A stretch of DNA of 64,000 nt from NCBI RefSeq assembly GCF_000427335.1, contig NZ_ATMR01000215.1:24797-88796 (forward strand). The letters run 5' to 3'. Numbering within the stretch: the first letter of the stretch is position 1; every line of letters starts with the position of its first letter. The notes under the pieces are model-generated. The model did not search any database and was not told where the DNA came from. It was given only the letters and a program-made list of their open reading frames with translations. The translations under genes were made by a program, and so were the position numbers. Positions 10,079 through 19,805 of this stretch are shown in pieces. This DNA is from Winogradskyella psychrotolerans RS-3 (GTDB taxonomy: Bacteria; Bacteroidota; Bacteroidia; Flavobacteriales; Flavobacteriaceae).

Positions 10079-11221
10079 TTACGGTTTTAATGAGATTCTT
10101 TCATTATTCATCATTACGAAATCGATTTCGGAACCTATGGTTAGTTCAGAATTCCCTATTGTTTCTACTAAAAACCCATTGGCTTCTATTTCTTTATGTC
10201 CGTACTTCTTATTTAACTTAGAGACTTCTTCTACTATTGGCACAAATTGTAATTTACCCTCTATTAAAACCTCTTTATACTGAATTGCAATATCAACCAA
10301 ATCGTCTAAGTCGTTACATTTTGCATTCCTTATAATAACATCGTAGAAACATTTTGCATTTTCTGGTATATCAAAATAAGCTTCATACTTATCAATATCA
10401 ACTCCATTCACAATAACATCGAGTCCTTTCAAAATAGCAATAAACATAAAACGCCTCACCTCTTCTCTATCGTAATCATTTTTATAGTGTCCGGCTTCAT
10501 ATAGTAATGTAGGCACACCAAAATCCTGAAAAGTATCACCAACACAGTTAATATTAAAACCATCATCATAACGCCCTATTCCATTCGGAATTTCACTCTG
10601 AAGTAATTGATTGATTTCAGCTATAATAGACATAGCAGCTTTTCTATTTGCTGTTAGCGTACGCTCTTGGTTTTGCGCAGGAGATAGAAACGAAAGCGTC
10701 GCTACATTATCTGTTTCACCAGCACTAAAAATAGTCCGTTGCCCATGAAGATTAAAGCAATATTCCGGTCTAAAATCATTATATAATTGACGTAGTACAT
10801 TGCTTTCTGGCTGAGATAAATTTTGTGCATCTCTATTCAAATCAATTTCATTGGCATTTACACGTGTATAACATTCAGCTCCATCAGGATTTAAAATAGG
10901 AACCACCATTAAGGTGCAGCGTTCTAATATGCGATTTGAAAGATCTTGTTCTGTTTCAAACATATTGAAGCAATCGAAAAGTGCTTTAGTAGATGTTGAT
11001 TCATTACCATGCATTTGTGACCATAGTAAAATTTTGATAGGCCCATTACCATATTTCAAACTATATATTGGTCGATTTTCAACGGAATATCCAAGTGTAG
11101 AAATAATAGGATTTGATAATTTATCTAAACAATTTTCAATCTGAGAATTGGTAATATAGCGACCATATAGTTCAGGTGTTTTTACCTGTAAAAATATCTG
11201 ACTTAAAGACTTTAAATTCAT
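10079..11221 (-). CDS. M14-family zinc carboxypeptidase
   Basis: This 380-residue peptidase has a complete M14 active site. H71 and E74 (MHGNES) and H159 (FNLHG) are the zinc ligands, DLNRD near 127-131 supplies the substrate-binding Asn-Arg, and E242 (YEAGH) is the general base. No signal peptide is seen, so it is probably cytoplasmic. About 110 residues after the catalytic domain are not assigned. It diverges from the XRE regulator, and its -7 box coincides with one of the regulator-type operator sites. It may therefore be under that regulator's control (inference). Confidence 0.88.
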   Translation of the reverse strand: MNLKSLSQIFLQVKTPELYGRYITNSQIENCLDKLSNPIISTLGYSVENRPIYSLKYGNGPIKILLWSQMHGNESTSTKALFDCFNMFETEQDLSNRILERCTLMVVPILNPDGAECYTRVNANEIDLNRDAQNLSQPESNVLRQLYNDFRPEYCFNLHGQRTIFSAGETDNVATLSFLSPAQNQERTLTANRKAAMSIIAEINQLLQSEIPNGIGRYDDGFNINCVGDTFQDFGVPTLLYEAGHYKNDYDREEVRRFMFIAILKGLDVIVNGVDIDKYEAYFDIPENAKCFYDVIIRNAKCNDLDDLVDIAIQYKEVLIEGKLQFVPIVEEVSKLNKKYGHKEIEANGFLVETIGNSELTIGSEIDFVMMNNERISLKP

Positions 11222-11524
11222 AGGAGTAATTTAATGGTTACAAATGTAATCATTTGATAATTTACAATTGTAAACAGTGTAATTGAGTGAAGTTGTTACA
11301 TTCGTAAACAATCTTTCGTATAAAACCGAATCCTAAAACTAAAACACGAACACAAAATCTAAACAAAAACATTAAACCACAATAATTAACATGTTTTCAG
11401 TATCTTAACACACAAAATCAAACTAATAATTTAATGTAAATAAAATAATTACCCCATATTTCGCTCACACCCAAATACTATTGTTTACATTTGTATCGTT
11501 ATAATTACAAATCTCAAGTTTACA
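11222..11524. other. Divergent control region between M14 peptidase and XRE regulator
   Basis: This is 303 bp without a gene. It holds promoters in both directions and five copies of a palindromic site of the form TTTACAnnTGTAAA, the last of which overlaps the XRE gene's start codon. The central part (about 11310-11460) is AT-rich, and I see nothing else definite in it. Confidence 0.6.
11238..11307. promoter_or_regulatory. Three operator-like palindromes on the M14-peptidase side
   Basis: The sites are TTACAAATGTAA (11238-11249), the perfect palindrome TTTACAATTGTAAA (11261-11274) and TTACATTCGTAA (11296-11307). The first contains, on the minus strand, TACATTTG (11241-11248), a full -7 box for the M14 peptidase, with a TTG 16 nt further upstream. 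Repressor binding there would block that promoter. Confidence 0.6.
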
Positions 11525-11532
11525 ATGATAAA
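11484..11532. promoter_or_regulatory. XRE gene promoter with two operator-like sites
   Basis: TACATTTG at 11486-11493 is a full match to the -7 consensus for the XRE gene. It lies inside an operator-like TTTACATTTGTA. A second site TTTACAATGATAAA (11519-11532) covers the ATG at 11525. ATTTGTA (11489-11495) and TACAAAT (11506-11512) also form a 7-bp inverted repeat. This arrangement suggests autorepression. Confidence 0.6.
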
Positions 11533-11929
11533 CTCAATAGAATTTACCGGACGCCTACAAAAAGTCATTGATTATTATAGCGAATCTGCCTCTAGTTTTG
11601 CTGAGAAAATCGGAGTACAACGCTCTAGTATTTCTCATATTTTAAGTGGCAGAAACAAACCCAGCTTAGACTTTGTAATGAAAGTTCTTCACTCATATCC
11701 CGAAGTAGAATTGTACTGGTTAATGAATGGAAAAGGCGACTTCCCAAGTCAGCCTAAAACATCAGAACCAACGCATCCTACCATAACCGAAACAAAACCA
11801 AAACCACAAATTCCAAAACCAAACTCTACTCCCGTCCTTGGTTCTCGTTCTAGTTCTGATTCTGATTCTGAAATTGACAAAATCGTAATATTTTACAAAG
11901 ACGGCACTTTTAAAAGTTACAAGCCCTAA
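11525..11929 (+). CDS. XRE-family HTH transcriptional regulator
   Basis: This 134-residue protein has a cro/cI-type HTH at residues about 8-65 (FAEKIGVQRSSISHILSGRN is the recognition unit). A proline/threonine/lysine-rich linker (about 75-110) and a serine/aspartate stretch follow, and a short C-terminal strand (IVIFYKDGTFKSYKP) completes it. There is no peptidase or other effector domain, so the ligand or dimerisation mode is unknown. The gene sits beside a cluster of palindromic sites overlapping its own promoter and that of the M14 peptidase, which makes it their probable binder (inference). It may also be a general Bacteroidetes HTH repressor of unknown regulon. Confidence 0.85.
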   Translation: MINSIEFTGRLQKVIDYYSESASSFAEKIGVQRSSISHILSGRNKPSLDFVMKVLHSYPEVELYWLMNGKGDFPSQPKTSEPTHPTITETKPKPQIPKPNSTPVLGSRSSSDSDSEIDKIVIFYKDGTFKSYKP

Positions 11930-11970
11930 TATTGGTTGTACTATTTATTATCTTTGTTTAAAAGATTTAT

Positions 11971-12360
11971 ATGAGATTTTTTCTTTCAATATTAGCGTTG
12001 GTATTATTAAGCAGCTGTTATTCTATAGAGCGAGATTGTACAGATTTCAAAACAGGCACTTTTGAGTTCACGTATTCTATAGATGGCATTGAGCAAACCT
12101 CGCGATTTATGCGCACGGAGGATTTAAACATTGATTACCACGAAGAGGAAAAGGCGGATTCATCATCTATTAGATGGATTAATGATTGTGAATTTATATT
12201 GAAGAAATTACACCCAACCACTAATTCTGAAAAAGAGGCTATTCACATGAAGATCCTCTCCACCACAGATGATTCTTATACGTTTGAATACAAACTCGCG
12301 GTAAAAAGACCTAACAGGCCTTCACGAGTCGAAAAAGGTGTTGCAAAAAAAATAAAATAA
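11971..12360 (+). CDS. Conserved small lipoprotein
   Basis: This 129-residue protein has an SPII signal ending LLSSC (C16) and a compact beta-rich domain with RDCTDFKTGTF and SIRWINDCEFILKK motifs. Two further cysteines could form a disulfide. I know of no function. It is probably anchored in the outer or inner membrane facing the periplasm. The following TerC gene begins 4 nt after the stop, so the two probably form an operon. Confidence 0.75.
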   Translation: MRFFLSILALVLLSSCYSIERDCTDFKTGTFEFTYSIDGIEQTSRFMRTEDLNIDYHEEEKADSSSIRWINDCEFILKKLHPTTNSEKEAIHMKILSTTDDSYTFEYKLAVKRPNRPSRVEKGVAKKIK

Positions 12361-12364
12361 CATT

Positions 12365-13150
12365 ATGCTCGATTTCTTGCTAACTACCGATGCTATAATG
12401 GCATTGTTGACTTTAACGTTTTTAGAAATTATACTCGGTATAGATAATATTGTATTTATATCTATTGCAGCAAACAAATTACCAGAACACCAACGAAGTA
12501 AAGCCACCAAAATAGGACTATTATTTGCTTTGGTACAGCGTATTATCCTGTTGTTTTTTGTGTCTTTTTTAGTAGGACTCAGCAAGCCATTTTACAACAT
12601 TGAAACTAATTGGCTATCGATTGGAATTAGCTGGCAAGCCATTATTCTATTTGCTGGTGGTTTATTTTTAATCTACAAAAGCACGTCTGAAATACGAGAA
12701 AAAGTAGAAAATCCATCTCACGATGAAGACGTCGTAAAATCCAAAGCCACCAAATCAATAAGCAATGTGATTGTTCAAATAATTATTCTTGATTTTATAT
12801 TTTCGATTGACTCTATCTTAACCGCGGTAGGAATGACAAATGGACTACACCCAAATCACAACTACACGCTAGTGTTAATGATTATTGCGGTCATGATCTC
12901 AATTGGCATTATGATTGGTTTTGCTAACCCGATTCGGAAATTCATAGACAAACACCCAAGTATTCAGATTTTAGGACTTGCCTTTTTAATTTTAATAGGC
13001 TTTATGCTAATAACTGAAGCTGCGCATCTATCTCATACCGAATTCTTCGGAAAAACGGTTGGCGCAATACCTAAAGGCTATTTGTATTTTGCTATAGCAT
13101 TTTCTTTGTTTGTAGAATTCTTAAATTTTAAAGCGTTTAAAAAGAAATAG
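12365..13150 (+). CDS. TerC-family integral membrane protein
   Basis: This 261-residue protein has about seven membrane helices. It carries the two TerC signature acidic segments, LEIILGIDN (E21, D27, N28) and DFIFSIDSI (D143, D149), thought to bind a metal ion in the membrane. Characterised relatives (Alx, YkoY/YceF, TerC) take part in manganese export and metal loading of exported enzymes, and older names link them to tellurium resistance. No ter operon genes are near, so a manganese-type role is more likely (inference). Confidence 0.9.
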   Translation: MLDFLLTTDAIMALLTLTFLEIILGIDNIVFISIAANKLPEHQRSKATKIGLLFALVQRIILLFFVSFLVGLSKPFYNIETNWLSIGISWQAIILFAGGLFLIYKSTSEIREKVENPSHDEDVVKSKATKSISNVIVQIIILDFIFSIDSILTAVGMTNGLHPNHNYTLVLMIIAVMISIGIMIGFANPIRKFIDKHPSIQILGLAFLILIGFMLITEAAHLSHTEFFGKTVGAIPKGYLYFAIAFSLFVEFLNFKAFKKK

Positions 13151-13186
13151 CTCGAGGCTTCCGCCCAAAATACTGATGTTAGATAT

Positions 13187-15857
13187 TTAAAACAACGTCA
13201 CCTGCCCCTTATCATCCATCTCTAAATCGTCATCATCATCGGTAGACGAACTATCAGATTGAGGCTTGTTTTCAGCTTCAGTATCACCATCAACTTCCTT
13301 ATCGATAGTTTCCTCATCAACAACTTCTATGTCATCTGCAGGCACCTCCTCTGGAGCTTCATAAGGCAATGGATCTAGTAAATTTATTTGGTTTATTTTA
13401 TCTTTAGTTAGCTGATTTCCTAAGGCAGTAATCCCTTTTACCGAAATGAATTCTTCAAGATCAACCTCCATGTTTGGTCTACGCTCTTTACCGCGCTCTT
13501 TAGTGAATTCCACATCTGCTATTGGCCTCCAATCGGTTGAAACAATCTCTAATTGAGAGTCTGGATGGTCCGAAATAAAATCTTCCTCTTTGCCTTCATG
13601 TTCTATTATAAAACGCTTTACATAATAACGTTCTTTTTCCCCATCATAATAAATTGCAGAAATTGGTTTTTTAGGAATCCATTTTTCCATAATAATCATG
13701 TCACTGTCAAAATGGGTAGTTAATTCTGGGATAATGGTTTTTACAATTCCGGATTGGTTAATAATAAGAAGCCTATCTTCACCTCTAAATTCACCTATCA
13801 ACTCACCTCTATCATCAACATTTAAACGTTGAACCGTATCGTCAAACCAAATTTTTCGTGGTTTTAAGGTAGACACACCTCTTTCTTTTAACTCTACGCG
13901 TTTAATCGCATATTTAGTAACACGATTACCTTTAGACGCTCTACCTTTTATTAGAACTTCAGCAAAATCTAAATCCCACTTCAGTTTCTTAATACCACCA
14001 ACTTGACGCAACATAATAGTCACAACTTCAGCTTCGCCATTAGGATTCGCAGAAAAGTACCACAACGCAGACCCTTTGTTTCCATTGGTTAAATCGTATT
14101 CACGATCACGCGTCATACTAGTCACGGCAAATCGTTTCACATAAGAAGGACCACCTTTACCATCGCGATAAATCATGTTATAAATAGTACGCTTATCTTT
14201 TTTCTTAAAAACAGCGACATGAATAATATTCTTACCAATAAAGGTTTTAGTATCCACCTTAGTCACCATCATAATTCCATCGTTTGTAAACACAATGATA
14301 TCATCAATATCACTACAATCACAAACATATTCATCGCGTTTTAATGATGTACCAATAAAACCTTCTTCTCTGTTGACATAGAGTTTAGTATTTCTAATAA
14401 TTACCTTGGTAGCATCTACATCATCAAAGATTCTAATTTCGGTTTTACGCTCTTTCCCTTCACCATATTCTTTTTTTAATCGCTCGAAAAAAGCTATTGC
14501 ATAGTCAATTAAGTTCGCTAAGTGATGTTTTACTTCAGCTATTTGATCTTCTAATGCATCAATTTTTTGCTGTGCTTTATCAATATCAAATTTCGAAATA
14601 CGCTTAATTCTAATCTCAGTTAACCGCGTAATATCTTCAACAGTAATCGCACGTTTTAAATGTTTAATATGTGGTTGCAACCCTCTATCAATTGCACTAA
14701 TTACTCCATCCCAAGTTTCTTCCTCTTCAATATCGCGATAAATTCTTTTTTCAATAAAGATACGTTCAAGGGATGCAAAATGCCATTGTTCTTGAAACTC
14801 ATCAAGTCGTATTTCTAATTCGCTTTTTAAAAGCTGCACTGTATTATCAGTAGAACGTCGCAACATTTCTGTAACACCAACAAAATAAGGTTTGTTATCT
14901 TCAATAACACATCCTAACGGTGATATTGACGTTTCACAACTCGTAAATGCATAAAGCGCATCAATCGTTTTATCTGGCGACAAACCTGCAGGTAAATGAA
15001 TTAAAATCTCTACTTCCGCAGCCGTGTTATCTTCAATCTTTTTAATTTTATTTCCCTTTTTCATTCGCCTTAAGAATAGAATCAATAAGCGATGATGTGG
15101 TTGTTCCGAAAGGGATTTCGGTAATCATCAATGTATTCTTATCACGTTGAGAAATTAGCGCACGCACGCGCACCTTCCCCCCTCGTAAACCATCATTATA
15201 ATTGGTGAAATCTGCAATACCAGCCGTTGGGAAATCTGGTAAAATTGTAAAACGCTTGCCTTTTAAGTGTTTTACAGAAGCATCGATAAGCTCAATAAAA
15301 TTGTGAGGTAAAATTTTTGTAGACAAACCAACCGCAATTCCTTCACCTCCTTGTGCCAACAACAATGGAAACATTACCGGCAAATTAACTGGCTCTTTAC
15401 GCCTACCATCATATGATGCTTGCCATTGCGTAATTTTCGGATTATAAACAACATCCATCGCAAACTTAGAAAGCCTTGCCTCAATATAACGCGATGCTGC
15501 CGCACGATCACCTGTTAATATATTCCCCCAGTTTCCCTGCGTATCAATCAATAAGTCTTTCTGACCAATCTGAACCATTGCATCTGCAATACTTGCATCA
15601 CCATGCGGATGGTATTGCATTGTATGACCAACAATGTTCGCTACTTTATTATAACGACCATCATCTAAGTCTTTCATAGAGTGCATTATACGACGTTGTA
15701 CTGGCTTAAAACCATCTTCGATTGCAGGTACAGCACGCTCTAAAATCACATAAGACGCATAGTCCAAGAACCACTCCTTATACATTCCGGTAACCTTAGT
15801 AATAGTTTCTTGGCTACCATTGTCTTCATTTAACAACTCCTCATGTTCTTCTATCAT
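13187..15857 (-). CDS. parC: DNA topoisomerase IV subunit A, one frameshift
   Basis: Two overlapping pieces (15857-15048 and 15085-13187) make a protein of about 889 residues. The N-terminal breakage-reunion domain carries YHPHGDASI (82-90) and the catalytic tyrosine Y124 in AAASRYIE. The C-terminal part is the beta-pinwheel domain, and the protein ends in a very acidic tail (DDDDDLEMDD). The frame breaks at 15045-15061 (AATGAAAAAGGGAAAT on the minus strand). Removing one base, or adding two, restores the frame. Because ParC is essential, this break is almost certainly a sequence error. It is the third gene of a parE - membrane protein - parC unit with 4-bp overlaps. ParC decatenates daughter chromosomes with ParE. 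Confidence 0.92.
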
Positions 15858-16330
15858 CTATCCAACTTTATGCTTTTATTTTCTTTTATTATCTTACGCA
15901 GAGATTGCCTAACATACTTTACCTTTTTATATTTCAAAAGCGTAATATTAAAGTGCTCCTTCTCTATTTTCCCATTACTATGTGATACATAAATAACCAA
16001 ACTTTTATAAAAGTAATAGTTGCGAATTTTATAACCCGATAATTTTTCTCTAGGAATTTCAATCTTATTTTCTCTATAATTTAAATAATCTGTAAGTATT
16101 AATCCACTGTTTGTGATTATAACTTGCGCACCATCACTATCATACTCAAAGAATCGTGCAACAAAATGTACTACAACTACAGCAATTAATAAACCTATTA
16201 ATACGTAGAGTGAGCTTCCTTCAATTAAATTATAAGACTTAAATACCGTAGCCAGTAAAATTGCTGCGATTATTAATATAAAATAAATAGAAATTATGGT
16301 GTTTTTTATTTCTCTGTTATCTGTTCTCAT
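15854..16330 (-). CDS. Small membrane protein inside the topoisomerase IV operon
   Basis: This 158-residue protein has two predicted membrane helices (residues about 11-30 and 37-60) and a basic cytoplasmic-looking domain resembling a small PH-like or beta-sandwich fold. No known motif is recognised. It overlaps parE by 4 bp at its start and parC by 4 bp at its end, so it is translationally coupled to both. Its link to topoisomerase function is unknown. Its conservation in this position in other genomes would need to be checked. Confidence 0.75.
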   Translation of the reverse strand: MRTDNREIKNTIISIYFILIIAAILLATVFKSYNLIEGSSLYVLIGLLIAVVVVHFVARFFEYDSDGAQVIITNSGLILTDYLNYRENKIEIPREKLSGYKIRNYYFYKSLVIYVSHSNGKIEKEHFNITLLKYKKVKYVRQSLRKIIKENKSIKLDR

Positions 16331-18186
16331 AGTGCATCTTCAACAACATCAAGTTCAACCTTAAGATTATCAATAATAAATTCTTGACGCGTAGGTGTGT
16401 TTTTCCCCATGTAGAAAGACAGCAACTCCTCAATAGACATGTCTTTATCTAACATTACAGGATCTAAACGAATATCTTCACCAATAAAATGCACAAATTC
16501 ATCTGGTGAAATCTCACCCAAACCTTTAAATCGCGTAATTTCTGGTTTTGGTTTTAATTTCTCCATAGCATGGCGTCGTTCTTCTTCAGAATAACAATAG
16601 ATGGTTTCCTTTTTATTTCGAACTCTAAACAATGGGGTTTGCAAAATATACAAATGACCGTCTTTTATAACTTCTGGAAAGAATTGTAAGAAAAACGTAA
16701 TTAACAATAAGCGAATATGCATACCATCGACATCGGCATCAGTTGCAATAACCACATTGTTATAACGCAAATCTTCAAGAGATTCTTCAATATTTAACGC
16801 GGCTTGCAAAAGATTAAACTCTTCATTCTCATAAACGATCTTCTTACTTAAACCATAACAGTTTAGTGGCTTCCCTTTTAAACTAAAAACAGCTTGTGTA
16901 TTTACATCACGGGACTTGGTAATACTACCAGATGCTGAATCTCCCTCGGTTATAAATAAAGTCGATTCTAAATTCCGATCGTGTTTAATATCTCCAAAAT
17001 GCACACGGCAATCACGTAATTTTTTATTATGAAGACTTGCTTTCTTCGCTCTGTCTTTTGCTAATTTTCTAATACCAGACAATTCCTTACGCTCGCGCTC
17101 AGCCTGAAGGATTTTGCGTTGAAGTTTCTCGGCAGAATCTGGATTTTTATGTAAAAAGTTATCTAAATATGTTTTTACAAAATCATTGATATAAGTTCTT
17201 ACTGTCGGCAATTCGCCTCCCATATCTGTAGACCCTAATTTTGTTTTGGTCTGACTCTCAAAAACAGGCTCCATAACTTTAATTGCAATAGCAGTAACTA
17301 CGGACTTTCTAATATCTGAAGCCTCATAACTTTTACCGTAAAACTCTCTAATGGTTTTTACAATAGCCTCTCTATAAGCTGCTAAATGCGTTCCTCCTTG
17401 AGTCGTGTTTTGTCCGTTAACAAAAGAATGATACTCTTCGCTATATTGTGTTTTACTGTGTGTTATAGCAACTTCGATATCTTCACCCTTTATGTGAATG
17501 ATTGGATATAACATATCTGATTCATTAATATTCTCAGATAATAAATCTTTTAATCCATTTTCACTATAAAACTTTTCACCATTAAAAACAATAGTTAATC
17601 CAGGGTTAAGGTACACGTAATTTTTAAGCATCTTCACGACATATTCGCTACGATACTTATAATTTTTAAATATAATTTCATCTGGAATAAAGGTTACTTT
17701 TGTTCCTTTTCTCCTAGAGGTATCATCTAAAAGGTCTTGATTAGTAAGGTTTCCTTGGTTAAATTCTGCAGATGCCGATTTATTATCTCTTGTAGATTCT
17801 ACCCTAAAATAAGATGACAGCGCATTAACCGCTTTAGTACCTACACCATTTAAACCTACGGATTTTTTGAAGGCTTTAGAATCATACTTCCCACCAGTAT
17901 TCATCTTAGACACAACATCTACCACTTTCCCCAATGGAATACCACGACCATAATCACGGACTATAACGCGTTCACCTTGAATAGAAATTTCAATCGTCTT
18001 ACCTGCTCCCATCACATATTCATCAATGGAATTATCTAATACTTCTTTTAAAAGTATATAAATACCATCATCTGGAGAGGAACCATCACCCAATTTACCG
18101 ATATACATACCTGGTCGCATTCGGATGTGTTCTTTCCAATCGAGTGAGCGTATGTTATCTTCAGTATAACTAGTCTGTTCTGACAT
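16327..18186 (-). CDS. parE: DNA topoisomerase IV subunit B
   Basis: This 619-residue protein is of full length for Bacteroidetes ParE. It has a GHKL ATPase domain with LKEVLDNSIDEY (Asn/Glu Mg-ATP ligands) and RDYGRGIPLG, the GVGTKAVNAL lid, and a TOPRIM domain with ITEGDSASGS and DADVDGMHIR. With ParC it forms the A2B2 enzyme that unlinks daughter chromosomes. It is the first gene of a three-gene unit. A promoter-like TAGCCTTTC precedes it. The frame is intact. Confidence 0.95.
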   Translation of the reverse strand: MSEQTSYTEDNIRSLDWKEHIRMRPGMYIGKLGDGSSPDDGIYILLKEVLDNSIDEYVMGAGKTIEISIQGERVIVRDYGRGIPLGKVVDVVSKMNTGGKYDSKAFKKSVGLNGVGTKAVNALSSYFRVESTRDNKSASAEFNQGNLTNQDLLDDTSRRKGTKVTFIPDEIIFKNYKYRSEYVVKMLKNYVYLNPGLTIVFNGEKFYSENGLKDLLSENINESDMLYPIIHIKGEDIEVAITHSKTQYSEEYHSFVNGQNTTQGGTHLAAYREAIVKTIREFYGKSYEASDIRKSVVTAIAIKVMEPVFESQTKTKLGSTDMGGELPTVRTYINDFVKTYLDNFLHKNPDSAEKLQRKILQAERERKELSGIRKLAKDRAKKASLHNKKLRDCRVHFGDIKHDRNLESTLFITEGDSASGSITKSRDVNTQAVFSLKGKPLNCYGLSKKIVYENEEFNLLQAALNIEESLEDLRYNNVVIATDADVDGMHIRLLLITFFLQFFPEVIKDGHLYILQTPLFRVRNKKETIYCYSEEERRHAMEKLKPKPEITRFKGLGEISPDEFVHFIGEDIRLDPVMLDKDMSIEELLSFYMGKNTPTRQEFIIDNLKVELDVVEDAL

Positions 18187-18384
18187 AAATTTAGGTGAAT
18201 ATTTAGATGAAAGGCTAATATAAGATTATACCTTAAAACATGAAATAAGGAGGCGGTAAAGTAATTAACAAAACTGTATTAATATGTTGAGAACATTGGA
18301 GTTTTTCAAAATCGACACCCAAAATAGCTGCATTTAGTATTTTAACCGTTTTTCTCTCTTCCTTTTTTATACAAAAACGCTCGA

Positions 18385-19796
18385 TTATTCTTTTTTATAC
18401 AAAGACATAAAAACACCTAACTGAGAATAACTTTTAACCAATTTCCAGTTATTCATAATTTCATTTAGCTCTTCGTCTTTAGTCTGATTATCAATATTAG
18501 AAAGCAATATGAATTGATTTGTTTCTATATTAAAATCAGCATAACGATCTGCTTCTTCCAAATTTTTAAATTCTGAAAAATCGCGTTCGTTAAACCGAAT
18601 TCTTGTACCAATTTCTGTAGGCTTAACCCCTGAAGAATCTAAATAACTCTCCATTTGCGATTCAACCGTGTAACTATTTAAATACGCTAAAGAACTATCC
18701 CAAGATTGCGATATTGTTGGAGGATAAATCCAGAAATGACCTGAAATAAACATTAAAACAATAGCAGAATATATTATCGGTTTCTTAGCTAACTTATAAT
18801 GTGTTATTAAGTTGATGAGCAATAGGATTGCCAGTAAATAACAAATCATAAAATACCGATCACCAATCGGATTAGAAAATGGTACCATACCTATAAAAAA
18901 GACAAATGCAAACACAAAAAAGGCGATGGCTATTCTATCTATTTTAATATTTCTATTCGTTTTGTCTTTTATATATTTCACTAATAACGGCAACAAAAAT
19001 AGCGCAATTATAAAGCGCCCGTATTCCAGAAAGCTTTTAACATACACAATACTATTTATTAGTATTTGTTTTACCCCAACCGATTGCCTTTGCACATTAT
19101 AGTTTTCTTTCTGAGTGATTAAAAACCAACCTAATTTTTCATATTGAAAATAACAAAACACAGCAAAACTTAAAAGAGCAGCTACATAAGCTAAATAGAT
19201 AGGCTTCTTGTTTTCTATCAATTTTAAGCGCGAATAAATAATATGAATTAACACTATAGATATCACAATATAAATTCCTCTAAGATTGGTAAATAGCAAT
19301 CCTGTTAACGCTAAATAAAAGAGCACTGATTTAGATTTGATAAGCGCATTTAAACTAAGTAACGTAAAAAACAACAATAGCATATCATTATTTAAATTAG
19401 TAGTTTGAGCTATAAACGTAGGCTCTAAACACACCAACAAAACTGCAAATACAGATACTGTTTTCAAAAAATGAGTTTTGCAAAACAACACTAGTTGCCA
19501 AACCACGCCAATATTAACAATCAGCAATAATAATCTTGAAGACCAAAGCGCTTTCTGAAAAATCGTCCAGAAAACAGCCAATAAAGCAATCCACAAAGGC
19601 GGATGGCCAGAGTTACGATCTGTTGGCACAATAAACTCTGTAAGACCATTAGCATAAATCCAACTCGCACGAGACGATTTACTGATACCATCCCAAAAAA
19701 AAGGTGTCTGTTTTAGTAGCAGAAATTCCGCGACTAACACACACACCAAAAAAATAAAATCTGTTTAAAGCTTATCTTTTTTATATAATTTATCAT
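18385..19796 (-). CDS. GT39-like membrane glycosyltransferase, N-terminal frameshift
   Basis: This is an integral membrane protein of about 470 residues with 10 or more helices. The N-terminal segment FFWDGISK and the loop VPTDRNSGHPPLW, with acidic residues in the first large extracytoplasmic loop, match the ArnT/PMT (GT39) superfamily, which uses polyprenyl-phosphate sugars. The long open frame begins only at a TTG (19749), but ATG 19796 followed by INYIKKISFKQILFF joins it perfectly if one T is added to the T7 run (19748-19754 on the plus strand). That start lies 9 nt after the ychF stop, supporting an operon. The sugar and acceptor are unknown. Confidence 0.75.
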
Positions 19797-19805
19797 TTAT
19801 GCAAG

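Noticed and set aside
11971..12360. A label of DNA topoisomerase IV for the small lipoprotein, as I recall seeing in databases
   Set aside because: It is a 129-residue SPII lipoprotein without any topoisomerase motif. The real topoisomerase IV genes are parE and parC nearby, so such a label would be a neighbour-based mistake.
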